Assembly: GCA_036276035.1 (NCBI GenBank)
Contig: DASUCM010000105.1
Span: forward strand, 1 to 62,054
Length of the DNA stretch: 62,054 bases
DNA from: JACDAF01 sp036276035
GTDB lineage: Bacteria > Chloroflexota > Limnocylindria > P2-11E
Direction of reading: 5' to 3'
Shown here: positions 31,984-41,203 of the stretch, in pieces
Position numbering within the stretch: position 1 is the first letter of the stretch
Layout of the letters: each line of letters starts with the position of its first letter
Position numbers and translations under genes: made by a program
The notes under the pieces: generated by a model
Told to the model about the DNA's origin: nothing
Seen by the model: only the letters and a program-made list of their open reading frames with translations
Databases searched by the model: none

Positions 31984-33315
31984 CTAGACCGCGACGGGAT
32001 CGGGGGCCGGCCAGTCCTCGAGCAGGAGGCTGAGACCGGCGGCCAGCGAGGCGGCGACGGCGCAGGCGAAGAACAGCGCGGACGCGTCGCGCCCCTGGTC
32101 GGCGAGCAGCGACACGAGCAGCGCTCCGACGATCCCGCCCGCATAGCGGCTCGTCGAGAAGATGCCCGAGGCGACGCCCGCCCGCTCCGGCTCGACGGTC
32201 TCGACCGCCGCCGCACGGAGCCCGCCGGCAAGCAGACCGAGTCCCACCCCGCAGGTGAGCAGGCCCGGGATGAGCGCGGCCGGCGCGGCCATGAGGACGA
32301 GCGCGCCGGCCGCGAAGAGCGCGTGTCCCGCCACGCTCGGCCAGCGGCGCCCCGCGCGGTCCGCGAGGCGGCCGCCGACGGGGGCGAGCACGACGCTCGT
32401 CACGAAGAGCGCGGCCAGCGCGGCGCCGCTGGAGAGCGCGGCGGTGCTCGCCTCGGCGGACCGGGCGACGACCACCGGGACGGCGAGCATCGTCGCGTAC
32501 ATGGCGCAGTTGCTCAGCGCGATGGTCCCGTTCGCCGCGGCGAATGTCCTGTCGCGGAAGAGCCGCGGCTGCACGATCGGATCCTCGCGCGCGCGCTCGT
32601 ATCGCACGAGCGCGACCGTGCCGATGACGAGCGCGCCGGTCAGCGCCGCGAGGACGGCCGCCGATGCGCTGCGCACCAGGCTGAGCGTCCACGCCGCACC
32701 GCCAAGGAGGACCGAGAGACCCGCGGCACCGACGACGTCGAAGGGCAGGTAGCGCGGACGCGCATCCCGGGGGATCGCGGCCCAGCCGAGCGCGAGCGCC
32801 GCCGTCACGAGCGGAACGTTCACGGCGAAGGTGGCGCGCCAGTCGAACGCCGCGACGAGCAGGCCACCGAGGACCGGTCCTGCCGCGGCGCCGACGCCGG
32901 TGGCCGCAGCCACGAGCGCGAAGGCGCTGCCCCGGCCGTCGACGACCGCGGTGCGCACGAGCGCCCCCGCGTTCGGCATCAGCACGGCACCCGCGAGCGC
33001 CTGCTGGAGCCGGAACGCGATGAGCCACCCGAGCTCATTCGAGAGCGCCGCGCCGACCGAGGCGGCGGCGAACCAGGCGAGGGCTCCGAGCAGCAGCCGG
33101 CGGCGGCCGAAGGTGTCGCCGAGCTTTCCCCCGACCGGTTGCAGGGCCGCCATCGCGATGAGGTACAGCGTGACGAGCCAGCTCGCGGACACGAGATCGG
33201 TGCCGAGCCCGCTGACGATGTCGGGGAGCGCGATCGCGATCATCGTCGAGTTCAGCGGGATGAGGAGCGATGCGAGGCCGAGCGACGCGACGAGCGGTCG
33301 CGTGCTCCGGCTCAG
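31984..33315 (-). CDS. MFS drug/solute exporter (DHA-type)
   Basis: A 443-residue permease with about 12-14 helices. MFS motif A-like stretch GKLGDTFGRRRLLLGALAWF (about 70-89), motif C-like GAAAGPVLGGLL, and a second-half repeat GGRLADRAGRRW are visible. The N-terminus PLNSTMIAIALPDIVSGLGT resembles QacA/EmrB drug:H+ antiporters. No ATG, GTG or TTG precedes codon 25; CTG 33315 overlaps the preceding stop as CTGA and reads MSRSTRPLV. It ends the operon that holds the split phosphotransferase, so it may export a related compound. Confidence 0.88.
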   Translation of the reverse strand: MSRSTRPLVASLGLASLLIPLNSTMIAIALPDIVSGLGTDLVSASWLVTLYLIAMAALQPVGGKLGDTFGRRRLLLGALAWFAAASVGAALSNELGWLIAFRLQQALAGAVLMPNAGALVRTAVVDGRGSAFALVAAATGVGAAAGPVLGGLLVAAFDWRATFAVNVPLVTAALALGWAAIPRDARPRYLPFDVVGAAGLSVLLGGAAWTLSLVRSASAAVLAALTGALVIGTVALVRYERAREDPIVQPRLFRDRTFAAANGTIALSNCAMYATMLAVPVVVARSAEASTAALSSGAALAALFVTSVVLAPVGGRLADRAGRRWPSVAGHALFAAGALVLMAAPAALIPGLLTCGVGLGLLAGGLRAAAVETVEPERAGVASGIFSTSRYAGGIVGALLVSLLADQGRDASALFFACAVAASLAAGLSLLLEDWPAPDPVAV

Positions 33316-34979
33316 GCCGCGCCCACGATGCGAACGATCCCGGCGTCGCCGTCGACCTCGATCTCCTCGCCATCCCGGATGGACGAGGTGCCGTGGCCGG
33401 TGCCCACGACCGCGGGGATCCCGTACTCGCGCGCGACGATCGCCGAGTGGCTCAGCGCGCCACCGGCGTCGGTGACGAGCGCCCGGATCCGCGCGAAGAG
33501 CGGCGTCCACGGCGCGGCGGTCATCTGCGTCACCAGGATCTCGCCGGCGGCGATGCGCTCGGCCTCCGCGGGCGTGTGCGCCACGCGCGCGATGCCGCGG
33601 GCGCGGCCCGCAGAGCCCGGATGTCCCCGCACGATGCCGTGCTCGCTCGGCGGCGGCGGCGCTCCGGCGAAGCTGAGGGTGGCGCGGTCGACGATGCTCG
33701 TGCCCGCGCCGGGCGAGGGGGCGCCGAGAGACCGCGGGGGATCGATCCGTGCGGCGCGCTCGAGCTCCTGCCGCCGGGCGTCGATCCGACCCCGGAGATC
33801 GGCGGCGGGATGGCCGAGCAGGGCGTCGGCCAGCTCCACCAGCCGCAGGTGGAAGACGTCGTCGACCTCTGGGATCACGCCATCGGCCACGAGGAGCCGC
33901 GCGGCCGCCTGCGCGCGGATGCGCATGAGGAACGATGTCGGGAAGTCGATGTAGAAGTTGTGCGTCTCCTGGATGCGCACAGCGTCCTGCGCCGAGCGGA
34001 GCAGGACCTCGAACTCGTCGCGTACGGGCTGCGGGTACCACCGGATGCGCTCGCGCGCCGCGGAGACCGCGTCGTCCCGCTCGCGTCGCACGGTGGCGAG
34101 CTGCTCTGCCGGGTCGCGCCCGCTCGCGAGCAGCTCCCGGATCTCGCCGAGCACGGCGCCCGGGCGCTCGATCACGCTCGGCTCCGCCGGATCCATGGTG
34201 ATGCCGCGGCGGCCGTACCGCGTGAGGTGCTCGTTGAAGAGCGCGCGGAACGCAGCGGCCTCCGGCGCGGTCTCGATCGCCTGCGCGAGATCCTCCGGGG
34301 CGGCGCTCACGAGCACATCCGCGACCGGTCGGTCAGCCCGGGCCGCGGCGGCGAGGGCCCAGAGCGAGCGCGCGGCCTCGACGGTCTTGGAATCCTCGCC
34401 CTGCAGCAGACGGAGCGCGTCGAGCTGCGTCGCGTCCTCGAACAGCTCGCGGTACAGCTCCGTGAACAGCTCCATCGCCGTCAGCGCCGGAGGCATCACG
34501 AGGAAGTGGATCTCCCAAAGCCGCGCGAACCGCGTCGTGGCGAGCGCGAGCTCCGTCGCGAGCTCCCTGCGGTCGAGCTGCTCGAGCGGCACGGCGTCGA
34601 ACGCTGCGAGGAGCGCCTCGATCTCGGGCAGCATCCCGCTCCAGACCTCGCCCGCGCGGCGCGCGAGCGACACGTAGCGGGCCTCGGCGCGGAGCTTTCG
34701 CGTCGCGAGCTCGGCGGCGGGGAGCTCGAGCGGGCGCGCCCCCCGGTAGAGATAGCCGTTGATCCGCCGCTGGAGCCGCTCGATGGGCCGCTCGAGCGCC
34801 GCGTCGGCCCGCGACATGCCGGTGTCCTGCGAGAGCCGCCGCAGGTCGTGCGTCAGGACCGTGATCGGGCGGGGGTAGTGCAGTCGCGCGAGCGTCCAGG
34901 CGACGGTCGCGTCGCGCGGGTCCTCCCACTCGACCGCGGGGGCTGCCTCCGCCGCGGCGTTCGCGACCGACCCGCTCAC
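33312..34979 (-). CDS. PEP-utilising/rifampicin phosphotransferase-like protein, middle and His domains
   Basis: A 555-residue protein equal to the C-terminal two thirds of a rifampicin phosphotransferase or PEP synthase-like enzyme. Residues 1-430 form a helical domain (for example QETHNFYIDFPTSFLMRIRA, GVIPEVDDVFHLRLVELADA). Residues about 450-555 are the swivelling His domain, with the phosphohistidine motif TDAGGALSHSAIVAREYGIP (His about 511). The ATP-binding part is encoded separately just upstream (GTGA overlap). In Rph the His carries phosphate from ATP to rifampicin; PEP synthases act on pyruvate. The downstream MFS exporter favours a drug role; the substrate is not certain. Confidence 0.85.
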   Translation of the reverse strand: MSGSVANAAAEAAPAVEWEDPRDATVAWTLARLHYPRPITVLTHDLRRLSQDTGMSRADAALERPIERLQRRINGYLYRGARPLELPAAELATRKLRAEARYVSLARRAGEVWSGMLPEIEALLAAFDAVPLEQLDRRELATELALATTRFARLWEIHFLVMPPALTAMELFTELYRELFEDATQLDALRLLQGEDSKTVEAARSLWALAAAARADRPVADVLVSAAPEDLAQAIETAPEAAAFRALFNEHLTRYGRRGITMDPAEPSVIERPGAVLGEIRELLASGRDPAEQLATVRRERDDAVSAARERIRWYPQPVRDEFEVLLRSAQDAVRIQETHNFYIDFPTSFLMRIRAQAAARLLVADGVIPEVDDVFHLRLVELADALLGHPAADLRGRIDARRQELERAARIDPPRSLGAPSPGAGTSIVDRATLSFAGAPPPPSEHGIVRGHPGSAGRARGIARVAHTPAEAERIAAGEILVTQMTAAPWTPLFARIRALVTDAGGALSHSAIVAREYGIPAVVGTGHGTSSIRDGEEIEVDGDAGIVRIVGAA

Positions 34980-35812
34980 CTCGCGTGCCCGCCGTCGCCC
35001 GCCGTCGTCGTGACGGGACGGCACTGCAGCAGGTAGAGCGTGCCTGCGCGGAACGCGCACTCGACGTCGACCGGCGCGCCGGTCTCGTCCTCGAGCGCGA
35101 GCGCGAGCTCCGCGGCCGCGCGCACGGCGGCGTCGTCGAGCGCGAGGCGCTCGCGGAGGATGCGCGGGACGCGGACCTCGCGCGTGCCGTCCGCCGTTCG
35201 CACCGTCATGCGCTCCTTCGCCCCGACGGTCCGCGACCGGATCACGAGCCGGTCGCGCCGGACGGTGTACACGTCCGGCGTCGCGGTCCCGCCGACGATG
35301 CTCTCGCCGAGACCCCAGCTCGCGTTGATGACGACGTCGTCCGATCCGGTCCGTGGGTCCACGCTGAAGACGACCGCGGCGACGTCCGCCGGGACGAGCT
35401 GCTGCACGAGCACCGCGATCGATCCGGCCGCGTCGAGGCCCTGGGCCCTCCGGTAGGCGAGCGCGCGCTCGGAGCGCACGGACGCGCGGCAGCGCGCGAT
35501 CGCGTCGGCCACCGCGTCCGCTCCCGTCAGGTTGAGGTAGGTGTCGTGCTGTCCGGCGAACGACGCGCCTGCGCCGTCCTCATCCACGGCCGACGAGCGC
35601 ACGGCCACGGCGGGCTCATCCTCTCCCACCCGCCGTCCGAGCTCGCGATACGCCTCGGCGATGGCGGACCGGAGCCCGCTGTCGTCGGGAGCAGCGGTCG
35701 CCGTCAGGCAGAACCCGGCCGGGACGCGGTGGCCGGCGGCGAGCCGGCTGAGGCTCGCGGCCTTGCCGCCGGCGACGCGGGGATCGTCGGCGCCGGGCGC
35801 ACCGAGCCACAG
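34976..35812 (-). CDS. PEP/pyruvate-binding ATP-grasp domain protein (N-terminal half of a split phosphotransferase)
   Basis: A 278-residue PPDK_N domain: GGKAASLSRLAAGHRVPAGF, VAVRSSAVDEDGAGASFAGQ, AVVFSVDPRTGSDDVVINAS, WGLGESIVGG and LYLLQCRPVT. It would bind ATP and phosphorylate the His of its partner encoded next. No ATG, GTG or TTG start exists before GGKAASL; CTG 35812 (MWLGAPGADD) or the preceding ATC codons are the only options, with 20 nt after fabH. Split forms of Rph-like enzymes are rarer than the single ~870-residue chain. Stop overlaps the next start (GTGA). Confidence 0.82.
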   Translation of the reverse strand: MWLGAPGADDPRVAGGKAASLSRLAAGHRVPAGFCLTATAAPDDSGLRSAIAEAYRELGRRVGEDEPAVAVRSSAVDEDGAGASFAGQHDTYLNLTGADAVADAIARCRASVRSERALAYRRAQGLDAAGSIAVLVQQLVPADVAAVVFSVDPRTGSDDVVINASWGLGESIVGGTATPDVYTVRRDRLVIRSRTVGAKERMTVRTADGTREVRVPRILRERLALDDAAVRAAAELALALEDETGAPVDVECAFRAGTLYLLQCRPVTTTAGDGGHAR

Positions 35813-35832
35813 GATGTCGATGACGCGCGAGT

Positions 35833-36912
35833 CTAGGTGGGACGCACCCGGTCGACGACGTCCTCGAGCACCCGCGCGGCGCGCTCGCGCATGCCCGGCT
35901 CGCGCTGCTCGGGCAGCGGGCTGCCCCACCACTCGAGGACCGCGGCGCCCCAGGTGAACCCGCCGCCGAAGGCGACGAGGAGCACCTTCTGCCCGCGCCG
36001 GAGCAGGCCGTCGTTCGCGGCCTCGGCGATCGCGATCGGGATGGACGCGGCGGAGGTGTTCCCGTACTTCTCGAGGTTCACGAAGACCTTGGACATCGGG
36101 ATGTCGAGGCGCTTCGCGACGCCCTCGATGATCCGCCTGTTCGCCTGGTGCGGGATGACGATGTCGATGTCCCTCAGCTCGAGGCCCGCGTCGGCGATCG
36201 CTTCCTCGGCGGCGTCGGCCATCGACTTCACGGCCATCTTGAAGACCTCACCGCCCTGCATCCGGATGAAGTGGTGACCCTTGTCGACGGTGTCGTGCGT
36301 CGCGGGGACGCGCGAGCCGCCGCCCTTCACGTACAGGAGCTCCCCCTTCGCCCCGTCCGAATGGAGCACGGTGGACTCGATGCCGACGGATGCGTTCGAG
36401 GCCTCCAGCACGACGGCTCCCGCGCCGTCGCCGAAGACGACGCAGGTCGTGCGGTCTGTCATGTCGAGCAGGCGCGAGAGCGTTTCGGCGCCGATGACGA
36501 GCGCATTCTTCACCGAGCCGGCGATGATCATCCCGTTCGCGATGGCGAGCGCCGAGACGAAGGAGGTGCAGGCGGCCTCGACGTCGAACGCGCCGGCGCG
36601 CTCCGCGCCGAGCGCCGTCTGGACCAGGCAGGCCGTGGCCGGGAAGAGGTAGTCCGGCGAGCAGGTGCCGACGATGATCAGCTCCACCTCGGAGGGGCGC
36701 ATCCGCGCGCGCTCGAGCGCGATCTTCGCCGCGCGGGTGGACATCGTCGCGGTGCCCTCGCCGTCGGCGGCCCAGCGGCGCTCCTTGATCCCGGTGCGCT
36801 CGGTGATCCACTGGTCGGAGGTCTCGACCATCTTCTCGAGGTCGAAGTTCGTGACGACCCGCGACGGCGCGTAGGAGCCCCACCCGGTCACGACCGCGTT
36901 CTGCTTGGCCAC
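35833..36912 (-). CDS. fabH: 3-oxoacyl-ACP synthase III (FabH)
   Basis: A 359-residue KAS III that condenses an acyl-CoA primer with malonyl-ACP to start fatty acid synthesis. Catalytic Cys is in FDVEAACTSFVSALA (about residue 115), His in IPHQANRRIIEG (about 255) and Asn in KYGNTSAASIPIA (about 285). A 30-residue C-terminal tail (PEQREPGMRERAARVLEDVV) goes beyond the usual end. GTG 36912 begins only 1 nt after the zinc-ribbon stop. No other fab genes are nearby, so it may feed a specialised lipid or the phosphotransferase operon. Confidence 0.96.
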   Translation of the reverse strand: MAKQNAVVTGWGSYAPSRVVTNFDLEKMVETSDQWITERTGIKERRWAADGEGTATMSTRAAKIALERARMRPSEVELIIVGTCSPDYLFPATACLVQTALGAERAGAFDVEAACTSFVSALAIANGMIIAGSVKNALVIGAETLSRLLDMTDRTTCVVFGDGAGAVVLEASNASVGIESTVLHSDGAKGELLYVKGGGSRVPATHDTVDKGHHFIRMQGGEVFKMAVKSMADAAEEAIADAGLELRDIDIVIPHQANRRIIEGVAKRLDIPMSKVFVNLEKYGNTSAASIPIAIAEAANDGLLRRGQKVLLVAFGGGFTWGAAVLEWWGSPLPEQREPGMRERAARVLEDVVDRVRPT

Positions 36913-36913
36913 G

Positions 36914-37279
36914 CTAGCTCTGGTCCGTTGTCCGCTCCGTCGTCTTCGGGCGCGCGCCGCGCGCCGGCACCGCGAGGAGGTCGTCGAGCGCGCCCTCGTA
37001 GGTGCGCAGGAACTCGTGCGCGTCGAGCACCTCGTCGAGCGTCACAGGCGCCTTGCGGCGAGCCGCGCTCGGGTGGTCCTTCTTCGTCGCGACCGCCTTC
37101 GACTCGTCGACGACGACGAGGAGGCGGAACTCGGTCTGGCACGAGTGGCAGATGACCCGGACGATCCAGGCGAGCTCGACCCGCCCGACGAGCTTGATCT
37201 CCGAGCGCGCGTGGTTGGCGCCGCAGACGGTGCACTCGTACTGCTTCGCCTCCTCGCGCAGGTACCGGAGGATGTTCAT
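36914..37279 (-). CDS. small zinc-ribbon protein
   Basis: A 121-residue cytoplasmic protein. Two CxxC pairs form a zinc ribbon: YECTVCGANH (about 14-23) and VICHSCQTEF (about 44-53). The rest is charged, with ESKAVATKKDHPSAARRKAP and a helical C-terminal half (DEVLDAHEFLRTYEGALDDL). No exact family is known to me; it could bind nucleic acid or a partner protein. ATG 37279 overlaps the stop of the oligopeptidase gene (ATGA), and it is followed directly by fabH, so the three genes form one unit. Confidence 0.75.
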   Translation of the reverse strand: MNILRYLREEAKQYECTVCGANHARSEIKLVGRVELAWIVRVICHSCQTEFRLLVVVDESKAVATKKDHPSAARRKAPVTLDEVLDAHEFLRTYEGALDDLLAVPARGARPKTTERTTDQS

Positions 37280-39348
37280 GCTCCGACTGTACCTCCAAGG
37301 CGCCAGCCGAGGAACGACCAGATGTCCGCCAGATCGTCCACCTGCTTCGACAGCGGCTTGCCGACGCCGTGGCCGGCGTCGCGGTCGACGCGCAGGAGCA
37401 CGAGCTCCGCGCCCGGATGCGCCTGGAGCAGCGCGGCCATCTTCCGCGCGTGCATCGGGTCGACGCGGCTGTCGCCTTCGGCGGTCGTGAACAGCACCGC
37501 CGGGTAGCGCTCCCCTTCGCGCACGTTGTGGTACGGCGAGTACGCGCGCAGCCAGCGGTACTGCACGGGGTCCTCGGAGGAGCCGTACTCGGCGATCCAG
37601 AAGCGCGCGATGAGGAGGTGCTGGTACCGCAGCATGTCGAGGAGCGGGACGGTGCAGACGATCGCGCCGTAGAGGTCGGGGCGCTGCGTGATGGCCGCGC
37701 CCATGAGCAGGCCGCCGTTCGAGCCGCCGAACGCGCCGACCCGCCCGCGCCGCGTCCAGCCCACGGCGGCGAGGTGCTCGGCTCCCGCGTGCAGGTCGTC
37801 GAACACGTTCTGCTTGTTCGCGAGCATGCCCGCGCGGTGCCACCGCTCGCCGAACTCGCTGCCGCCGCGCAGGTTCGCGAGCGCGTAGACGCCGCCGCGC
37901 TCCGCCCAGAGGATCGCCCCGGCCGTGTACGTCGGGACGCGCGCCACGTTGAAGCCGCCGTAGCCGGTGAGGACCGTCGGGACGTCGCCGGTCGGCGCGA
38001 CATCCGCCCGGTGCACCAGGAACATCGGGATCGCCGTCCCGTCCTTCGAGCGGTACGTCGTCTGATCCACGACGACGGGCGCGCGGAGCGCGGGCTGCGC
38101 CGTTGCCACGAGAGGCGTCGTGCGGCCGGAGGCCGTGTCGAGCGCGTACGCGCGCGGGGAGAGCGCGAACGACTGGAAGGCGAAGCACGCGAGCTCGCTC
38201 TCGGCGTCGGCGGAGATCCCGGATCCCGGGACGCTCGGGGTCACCGCCCCCAGCGCAGGCAGCTCGATCTCGCGCTCGTGCTGCCCGTCACGCCGCCACA
38301 GCGCGAGGCGCGACGTCGCGCGCTCGAGCCGGTGGACAAGGATGCGGTCCCTCGTGAGGTCGAACTCCTCGATGGAGTGGTCGCCCTCGGGGATGACGTC
38401 GCGCCACTCGCGCGGGCGGTCGAACTGCGCGTGGACGATCCGGTAGTTCGGGGCGCCAAGGTTCGTGCGGATCCAGATGCCGTCGCGATCGAGCTGGCCG
38501 CTCGAGAGCCCGTCCTCGCCCTCGACGACGACAGCGAGCCCGCGCTCAGGATGCTCGCGGTCGAGGAGGTACAGGTCGTTCGTCACCCAGCCGCGGAACG
38601 CGCTGAGCAGGACCCAGCGCCCGTCCGGCGAGGTCTGGACGCCGACGATGTCCTCCTTCGCGCGACCCTCGCCGAAGACGATCGGGTCGGCCCTTCCGCC
38701 CGGCGGGGCCTCGCTCAGCTCGTGGTACCGGACGCGGCGGTGGTAGTGCTCGTCGCCCGGCGGGACGGTGCCCGGCTCCGGGTGGGCGACGTAGTAGAAC
38801 CCCTCGCCGGCCCACGCGACCTGCGAGCGCTGGGTGTGCGGGATGGCGATGCCGAGGTCCCGGCCGCTCGCGACGTCGCGCACGTGCAGGGTCGACATCT
38901 CGGTGCCGCCGCGCGACAGCCCGATCGCGACGAGGCGCCCATCCGGCGACGGGTAGTACCAGTCGATCGTGAGGAGGCCGCTGCGATCGAGCTCGTTCGG
39001 GTCGACGAGCGGACGGTCCGCCCCTCCGACGCCGTCGCGGACGTAGAGGACCGCCTGCGCCTGCGCGCCCTCCCGCCGCAGGTGGAAGATCCGTCCCGCG
39101 ACCGGCCGCGGGGTCCCGAGCAGCCCGACGGACAGCAGCTCGCGAAGGCGCGACGCGATCGCCTTGCGCTCGGGGAGCGCGTCGAGGACCGCGCGCGTCC
39201 GCGCGTTCTGTGCGTCCGTCCACTCCGCGACGCGCGGGCTCTGCGCATCCTCGAGCCAGCGGTACGGGTCGGTGACCGTGTCCCCGAAGTAGGTGTCCGC
39301 GACATCCTCGCGCGGCGTCGCGGGCACCGGTGGGATGGCTGGGTCCAC
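37276..39348 (-). CDS. prolyl oligopeptidase (S9A)
   Basis: A 690-residue serine peptidase of the POP family that cuts short peptides after Pro. N-terminal YFGDTVTDPYRWLEDAQSPR, a beta-propeller (about 75-400), and an alpha/beta hydrolase domain with GAFGGSNGGLLMGAAITQRP (catalytic Ser in GGSNGG near residue 545), Asp in TAEGDSRVDPMHARK and His in RDAGHGVGKP. No signal peptide is visible, so it acts in the cytoplasm. Length and all three catalytic residues fit an active enzyme. It begins a unit with the zinc-ribbon protein and fabH. Confidence 0.96.
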   Translation of the reverse strand: MDPAIPPVPATPREDVADTYFGDTVTDPYRWLEDAQSPRVAEWTDAQNARTRAVLDALPERKAIASRLRELLSVGLLGTPRPVAGRIFHLRREGAQAQAVLYVRDGVGGADRPLVDPNELDRSGLLTIDWYYPSPDGRLVAIGLSRGGTEMSTLHVRDVASGRDLGIAIPHTQRSQVAWAGEGFYYVAHPEPGTVPPGDEHYHRRVRYHELSEAPPGGRADPIVFGEGRAKEDIVGVQTSPDGRWVLLSAFRGWVTNDLYLLDREHPERGLAVVVEGEDGLSSGQLDRDGIWIRTNLGAPNYRIVHAQFDRPREWRDVIPEGDHSIEEFDLTRDRILVHRLERATSRLALWRRDGQHEREIELPALGAVTPSVPGSGISADAESELACFAFQSFALSPRAYALDTASGRTTPLVATAQPALRAPVVVDQTTYRSKDGTAIPMFLVHRADVAPTGDVPTVLTGYGGFNVARVPTYTAGAILWAERGGVYALANLRGGSEFGERWHRAGMLANKQNVFDDLHAGAEHLAAVGWTRRGRVGAFGGSNGGLLMGAAITQRPDLYGAIVCTVPLLDMLRYQHLLIARFWIAEYGSSEDPVQYRWLRAYSPYHNVREGERYPAVLFTTAEGDSRVDPMHARKMAALLQAHPGAELVLLRVDRDAGHGVGKPLSKQVDDLADIWSFLGWRLGGTVGA

Positions 39349-39365
39349 GCGCCGACTCTAGACGG

Positions 39366-40259
39366 CTACCCGCTCCGCTTCAGGCGGCCGGTCCGCTTCG
39401 CGTACCGCTCGGCCGAGATGAACAGCCGGAGGCCGATGGGGATCGAGAGCGCGCCGATGAGCAGCGCGGGCCAGACGAGCGGCCACAGCGTGACGAGGTC
39501 GGCCCCGTCGAGGAGCGCCTGGCGCATCCCTTCGATGACGTACGTGGCCGGCGAGATGACCGAGAGCGCCTGGAGCCAGCCGGGAAGGACCGTCGTCGGG
39601 TAGTAGACGCCCGACACGAGGAGCACGACGGCCTGGACGATGTAGGCCATCTGGAGCCCCTTCTCGGTCCAGATGAGCGGGAAGCAGGCCGAGGCGATGC
39701 CGAGACCGATGAACGCCATCGTGCCGACGCCGAGCAGCGCGACCGCCGAGAGGGCGTTCGCGCGGGAGAGGTCCACGTCGATGAAGAGCACGACCGCGAA
39801 GAGCACGAGGATGCTGATGACCGCTGCGCGGAGGATCGTGCCGATCGACATGCCGATGAGGTGCGTGAGCCGCGGCACCGGCGCCATGAACGTGTACTCG
39901 ATGGTGCCCTCCCACTTCTCCCAGGCGATGATCTCGGCGATGTCCTCGAAGACGATGCCGAGGAAGCGCCAGGCGATCGTGCCGACGAGCAGGTAGAGGA
40001 CGAAGCGCGACGTCGTCGCCGGATCCACCTGCTCGCCGGTGATCGCCGGTGCCGCGAGACCGATGTACGCGACGGAGAGGGACGTCGTGATCGAGTAGAT
40101 GATCCAGACGACCTCCCAGAGCCAGTAGCGCTTCATCAGCGCGACCGTCCGCTCGACGAACGCGTACGCGAGCTTCGGCTGCTGCGTGAACGTCGAGAGC
40201 CTTTGACTGGGGCTCGGACCGGGCCGGCGAAGCCGGGCCGGTCCGGACGTCTTGATCAC
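39366..40259 (-). CDS. ABC-2 type exporter permease
   Basis: A 297-residue, six-helix permease of the ABC-2/DrrB class (helices about 50-72, 87-105, 125-150, 163-185, 198-215 and 255-280). It contains the EAA-like segment EDIAEIIAWEKWEGTIEYTF and VISPATYVIEGMRQALLDGA near the C-terminus. With the ATPase encoded upstream it forms an exporter for lipids, drugs or polysaccharide precursors. GTG 40259 overlaps the ATPase stop (GTGA). Expression is presumably controlled by the leader attenuator at 41116-41264. Confidence 0.92.
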   Translation of the reverse strand: MIKTSGPARLRRPGPSPSQRLSTFTQQPKLAYAFVERTVALMKRYWLWEVVWIIYSITTSLSVAYIGLAAPAITGEQVDPATTSRFVLYLLVGTIAWRFLGIVFEDIAEIIAWEKWEGTIEYTFMAPVPRLTHLIGMSIGTILRAAVISILVLFAVVLFIDVDLSRANALSAVALLGVGTMAFIGLGIASACFPLIWTEKGLQMAYIVQAVVLLVSGVYYPTTVLPGWLQALSVISPATYVIEGMRQALLDGADLVTLWPLVWPALLIGALSIPIGLRLFISAERYAKRTGRLKRSG

Positions 40260-41068
40260 TCTGCGTCATCCACGATGCTGCGGCCCGTCACCGTCATGAA
40301 GACCGACTCGAGGTCGCCGCCGAACCGCTCGCGCAGCTCGTCCGACGTGCCCTCGGCCACCAGGCGCCCGCCGTGGATGATGCCGATGCGGTCCGCGAGC
40401 CGCTCCGCCTCGTCGAGGTCGTGCGTGGTCAGGAGGATGCTCGCGTCGTGCTCGTCCCGAAGGTCGCGCACGAACGTCTGCACCTCCCGCTTGCTCCGGA
40501 TGTCGAGCCCGGTCGTCGGCTCGTCGAGCAGCAGGAGCATGGGCGTCGAGAGGAACGCGCGCGCGATAGACACCTTCTGCTGCATGCCGCGCGACAGCTT
40601 CTCGAGCGGCTCGTCGAAGCGTGCCGAGGGGATCCCGAGGCGGCGGAGGATCGTCGATGCGGTCGCGCGCGACGCTCTCGCGTCGACGCCGTACAACCGT
40701 CCCGCGTAGACGAGGTTCTCCATCGCCGAGAGCTTCTTGAAGAAGGACGCCTCGACCGAGACGCGGTTGATGAGCCGCTTCACCGTGAGCTCCTCGAGCC
40801 CGACGTCGTGGCCGAAGACGCGGACCTCGCCCGCGTCGGCCTCGAGCAGCGTCGAGAAGAGCCGGATGAGCGTCGACTTGCCGGAGCCGTTCGCGCCGAG
40901 CAGCCCGTAGATCTCGCCCCGGCGTACCGAGAGCGAGACGTCGTCGACGGCACGGATCTGCTTGCCGTTCCGCGAGCCGCGGAACGACTTGCTGACCCGC
41001 TGGGCGAGCAGGGCGGACCCGGCCACCCGGGCCGGGGATCGTGGCGCGTCGCGTGTCGCGAGAGCCAT
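40256..41068 (-). CDS. ABC exporter ATPase (DrrA-like)
   Basis: A 270-residue ATP-binding subunit. Walker A GANGSGKST at 58-66, signature LSRGMQQKVSIARAFLSTP, Walker B LLLLDEPTTGLD and the switch His in TTHDLDEAERLADRIG are intact. A C-terminal ~40 residues (GGRLVAEGTSDELRERFGGD) is usual for DrrA/antibiotic exporters. Start ATG 41068 has AAAGGGA 8 nt upstream; an in-frame start at 41146 is rejected because it lies inside the leader terminator. It pairs with the permease at 39366-40259. The leader uORF and attenuator suggest induction by ribosome-stalling compounds. Confidence 0.95.
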   Translation of the reverse strand: MALATRDAPRSPARVAGSALLAQRVSKSFRGSRNGKQIRAVDDVSLSVRRGEIYGLLGANGSGKSTLIRLFSTLLEADAGEVRVFGHDVGLEELTVKRLINRVSVEASFFKKLSAMENLVYAGRLYGVDARASRATASTILRRLGIPSARFDEPLEKLSRGMQQKVSIARAFLSTPMLLLLDEPTTGLDIRSKREVQTFVRDLRDEHDASILLTTHDLDEAERLADRIGIIHGGRLVAEGTSDELRERFGGDLESVFMTVTGRSIVDDAE

Positions 41069-41115
41069 CGCTCGTTCCCTTTCGAGTCCTGTGCCCACGT
41101 CGCCGTCATCGGCGA

Positions 41116-41150
41116 AACAAAAAGACCGTGGGCCCTTGCTGCCCACGGTC
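41116..41150 (-). terminator. leader intrinsic terminator (attenuator) of the ABC exporter
   Basis: On the minus strand a perfect 10-bp stem GACCGTGGGC/GCCCACGGTC with a 7-nt loop is followed by TTTTTGTTT. It lies between the promoter and the ATPase start (48 nt before ATG 41068), so it must be bypassed for the operon to be expressed. Confidence 0.88.
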
Positions 41151-41203
41151 CGGAGGTGCTCGCTGAGCCTGGCTTAGGCCCTAATGGCTCCGGAAAGTGG
41201 GCA
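41140..41203 (-). promoter_or_regulatory. antiterminator pairing in the ABC exporter leader
   Basis: Segment 41188-41203 (TGCCCACTTTCCGGAG, the last codons of the uORF) can pair with 41140-41155 (CTCCGGACCGTGGGCA) at 14 of 16 positions. The second segment includes the whole 5' arm of the terminator, so the two structures exclude each other. Confidence 0.75.

Noticed and set aside
41069..41146. Upstream start for the ABC ATPase
   Set aside because: It lies inside the leader terminator, and ATG 41068 has its own ribosome site.
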